NCBI GenBank assembly: GCA_002782605.1
Contig: PFIF01000027.1
Span: 1-14,046, forward strand
Length of the DNA: 14,046 nt
Direction of reading: 5' to 3'
From: Deltaproteobacteria bacterium CG_4_8_14_3_um_filter_43_13
GTDB lineage: Bacteria > Desulfobacterota > UBA8473
Shown here: piece after piece, positions 12,393 to 14,046 of the stretch
Layout of the letters: the number at the start of each line of letters is the position of its first letter
How positions within the stretch are numbered: position 1 is the stretch's first letter
Translations under genes and position numbers: made by a program
Notes under the pieces: model-generated
The model's input: only the letters and a program-made list of their open reading frames with translations
What the model was told of the DNA's origin: nothing
The model's database searches: none

Positions 12393-13937
12393 TTATCTCT
12401 TTCTCTTGCTGTATCTCTCCCTCAATTCCCTTTTCAGTATTTTTCCTGATGGATTCCTTGGCAATTCATCCACAAACTCTATAGATTGTGGTATAGCATA
12501 GGCTGCAAGATTCTGCTTGCAAAAATCCAATATTTCATTTTCAGTTGCCTTCATTCTTTCTTTAAGTACTAAAACCGCTTTTACGGATTCACCCAGCTTT
12601 GCATCAGTCACCCCTATTACGGCCGCCTGGGAAACAGAGGGATGTCTGTAGATAACTTCTTCCACATCCCCAGGATAGATAGTCTTACCACTAGAGTTAA
12701 TAATATCCTTTTCCCTGCCAACCAGATATATATAGCCCTCTTTGTCTATAGTAGCCAGATCTCCTGTATAGACATAACCTCCTCTGATAGTCTCTGCGGT
12801 AGCCTGAGGTACTTCCCAGTATCCTTTCATCATATTATCGCCTTTGGCAATCACCTCTCCAACTTCTCCCGGAATTACGTCATTATCATTCTCATCTACA
12901 ACCCTCACGTTCAAATTAATCCCCTCCTTGCCACAGGACTGTACCCTTTTCAGTATTTCAGGAGATCCTTCAAATACAAAATCATCTTCGTAGAAATAAG
13001 TTACCGGCGTTATTTCCATAAGCCCGTATACATGAGAGAATACCTTCCCGAAAACCTCAATTGCCCTCTTAAGTATTTCTGCTGGCATTGGCTCTCCACC
13101 GAATACAATAAGCCGAAGGCTACTGACGTCATACTCACTCAGCTGTGGGTGATTTAGAAGGGAAATAATAAAGGATGGAGGCATAAGGGTGGTTGATATC
13201 TTTTCTGTTTCGATTGCCTTCAAGATAACGTCGGGGTTGAACTCCTTCAGGACAACGATCGTTGAGCCCACGTAAAAATGAGGCAAGATATGGAAAAGTG
13301 GAGATGGCCCCCAGTAAAGCGGTATAGTGATAAGATCAATGTCGTCTCTTTTTAAGCCTGGCATGATAATATACTGTATTACTATTTCAAGTATACTTCT
13401 GTGGGTATGCATCACCCCTTTTGGTAAACCTGTTGTACCACTGGTATATAAGAGATAGGCAAGATCATCCTCACCAATATCCACCTTGGGTTCATCCGTC
13501 GGGTATCGAGAAATGAGATCTTCGTAGCTTCTCATCCCCTCGGTAGGGGTTCCAATGATGATGAAATGTCTCACTCCTTTTAAATCCCCTCTCACGGAGT
13601 TAATGGTATCAATATATCTTTCCCCCAGAAAAAGGGTATTCGCACCGGAATTGTTTATAATAAAGGCCAGTTCCTTTCCACTCAACATGTAGTTAAGGGG
13701 GACCAGTACAAATCCACTCTTGGGTGCAGAACAGTATAACTCCACATATTGATGACAGTTGTCCAATAAGGCTGCTATTCTGTCTCCTTTCTTTACTCCC
13801 AGGTCAGTCAAGGTATTTGCCAGCTTATTTACTCTTTCATTAAATTCCTTAAAGGTGAAAACATAATCACCAGACACCACAGCGGTCTTATTGGGATACC
13901 TTTTTGCATTCCTCGCAATTAGTTTTCCTATAATCAT
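12393..13937 (-). CDS. Acyl-CoA synthetase / AMP-dependent ligase
   Basis: 514 residues of the ANL adenylating family. The ATP P-loop YTSGTTGLPKG is at 164-174, YGLMEITP (A5) at 304-311, YTGDLA (A7) at 390-395, the hinge GREKDIINSSGKTIYPGDVE (A8) at 407-426 and the catalytic Lys499 in PSGKILKREL. It activates a carboxylic acid to an acyl-AMP and then the CoA thioester. The pocket (FGGEPMPAE, YGLMEITP) resembles fatty-acid or aryl acid CoA ligases, but I cannot assign chain length or substrate. GGAGG lies 6 nt upstream of the ATG. It heads the two-gene unit with the CoA-disulfide reductase, which could keep CoA reduced for this reaction. No convincing promoter is visible in the 75 nt upstream. 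Confidence 0.92.
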   Translation of the reverse strand: MIIGKLIARNAKRYPNKTAVVSGDYVFTFKEFNERVNKLANTLTDLGVKKGDRIAALLDNCHQYVELYCSAPKSGFVLVPLNYMLSGKELAFIINNSGANTLFLGERYIDTINSVRGDLKGVRHFIIIGTPTEGMRSYEDLISRYPTDEPKVDIGEDDLAYLLYTSGTTGLPKGVMHTHRSILEIVIQYIIMPGLKRDDIDLITIPLYWGPSPLFHILPHFYVGSTIVVLKEFNPDVILKAIETEKISTTLMPPSFIISLLNHPQLSEYDVSSLRLIVFGGEPMPAEILKRAIEVFGKVFSHVYGLMEITPVTYFYEDDFVFEGSPEILKRVQSCGKEGINLNVRVVDENDNDVIPGEVGEVIAKGDNMMKGYWEVPQATAETIRGGYVYTGDLATIDKEGYIYLVGREKDIINSSGKTIYPGDVEEVIYRHPSVSQAAVIGVTDAKLGESVKAVLVLKERMKATENEILDFCKQNLAAYAIPQSIEFVDELPRNPSGKILKRELRERYSKRKR

Positions 13938-14011
13938 TTTTTACCTCCATTTTAGGCGGAATTTGTCTAAAGCTACTGCTTTGACTCATAAATAACTTTA
14001 CCAAAAATGTC

Positions 14012-14046
14012 TCCCCTCCCTTGGTGGGAGGGGATTAAGGGGAGGG
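14012..14046. repeat. G-rich hairpin repeat cut by the window edge
   Basis: The arms tcccctccc (14012-14020) and gggagggga (14026-14034) are a perfect 9-bp inverted repeat around ttggt, followed by ttaaggggaggg running to the window end. The plus strand from 14026 has four G-runs with loops of 1, 5 and 1 nt. It resembles a family of short dispersed intergenic repeats; it lies 75 nt upstream of the acyl-CoA synthetase gene, and no T-tract marks it as a standard terminator. Confidence 0.6.

Noticed and set aside
12642..13157. Plus-strand open frame of 171 codons
   Set aside because: Lies entirely antisense to the well-supported acyl-CoA synthetase gene; composition is not protein-like.

Overview
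The window looks like a piece of a bacterial chromosome with moderate to low GC, probably from an anaerobic or microaerophilic lineage. Evidence for a bacterium: clear GGAGG-type ribosome binding sites, sigma70-type TTGACA/TATAAT promoters, ATG/TTG starts and the standard code (TGA ends trxB and recD2). The anaerobe inference rests on a thioredoxin/thioredoxin reductase cluster, a CoA-disulfide-reductase-rhodanese fusion and a methanogen-like thymidylate synthase. I cannot name the phylum from sequence alone. Almost everything is on the minus strand, so regions below are given left to right but are transcribed right to left.

1-3500: a defence/mobile-type island. An orphan type I DNA methyltransferase subunit (HsdM) carries an N-terminal XRE helix-turn-helix. 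Its promoter contains a 26-bp near-perfect palindrome. Next come an XRE repressor with its own TGTGGTAAA-type operator sites and an ImmA/IrrE zinc protease. The last element is an 11-bp-overlapping remnant of an AlbA_2 (RecG-like/Schlafen-type) gene with an internal deletion, tetrapeptide-encoding 12-bp repeats and an in-frame stop. No HsdS or HsdR is present in the window.

3540-5260: a two-gene minus-strand unit, glycerophosphodiester phosphodiesterase then thymidylate synthase, with a good promoter and a rho-independent terminator. Its promoter is divergent from that of a small plus-strand gene (5259 onward), and the two -35 boxes lie in a 10-bp inverted repeat. The small gene encodes half of a zinc ribbon. 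After an in-frame TGA the same frame continues with the second CxxC knuckle, and a hairpin sits where a bacterial SECIS would be. This is the most unusual item in the window.

5571-10621: a thiol-redox cluster read leftward from a consensus promoter at 10594-10621. The order is trxA, an exported or anchored thioredoxin-like protein, a CoA-binding (YccU-type) protein, trxB, a 43-codon acidic small ORF and the helicase gene recD2. Spacings are short, with one overlap; the main gap, between trxA and the second gene, holds a GC-rich palindrome and probable dispersed repeat.

10716-13937: CoA-disulfide/persulfide reductase with a C-terminal rhodanese domain, 12 nt downstream of an acyl-CoA synthetase. 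The right edge (14012-14046) holds a G-rich hairpin repeat that also fits a G-quadruplex pattern and runs out of the window.
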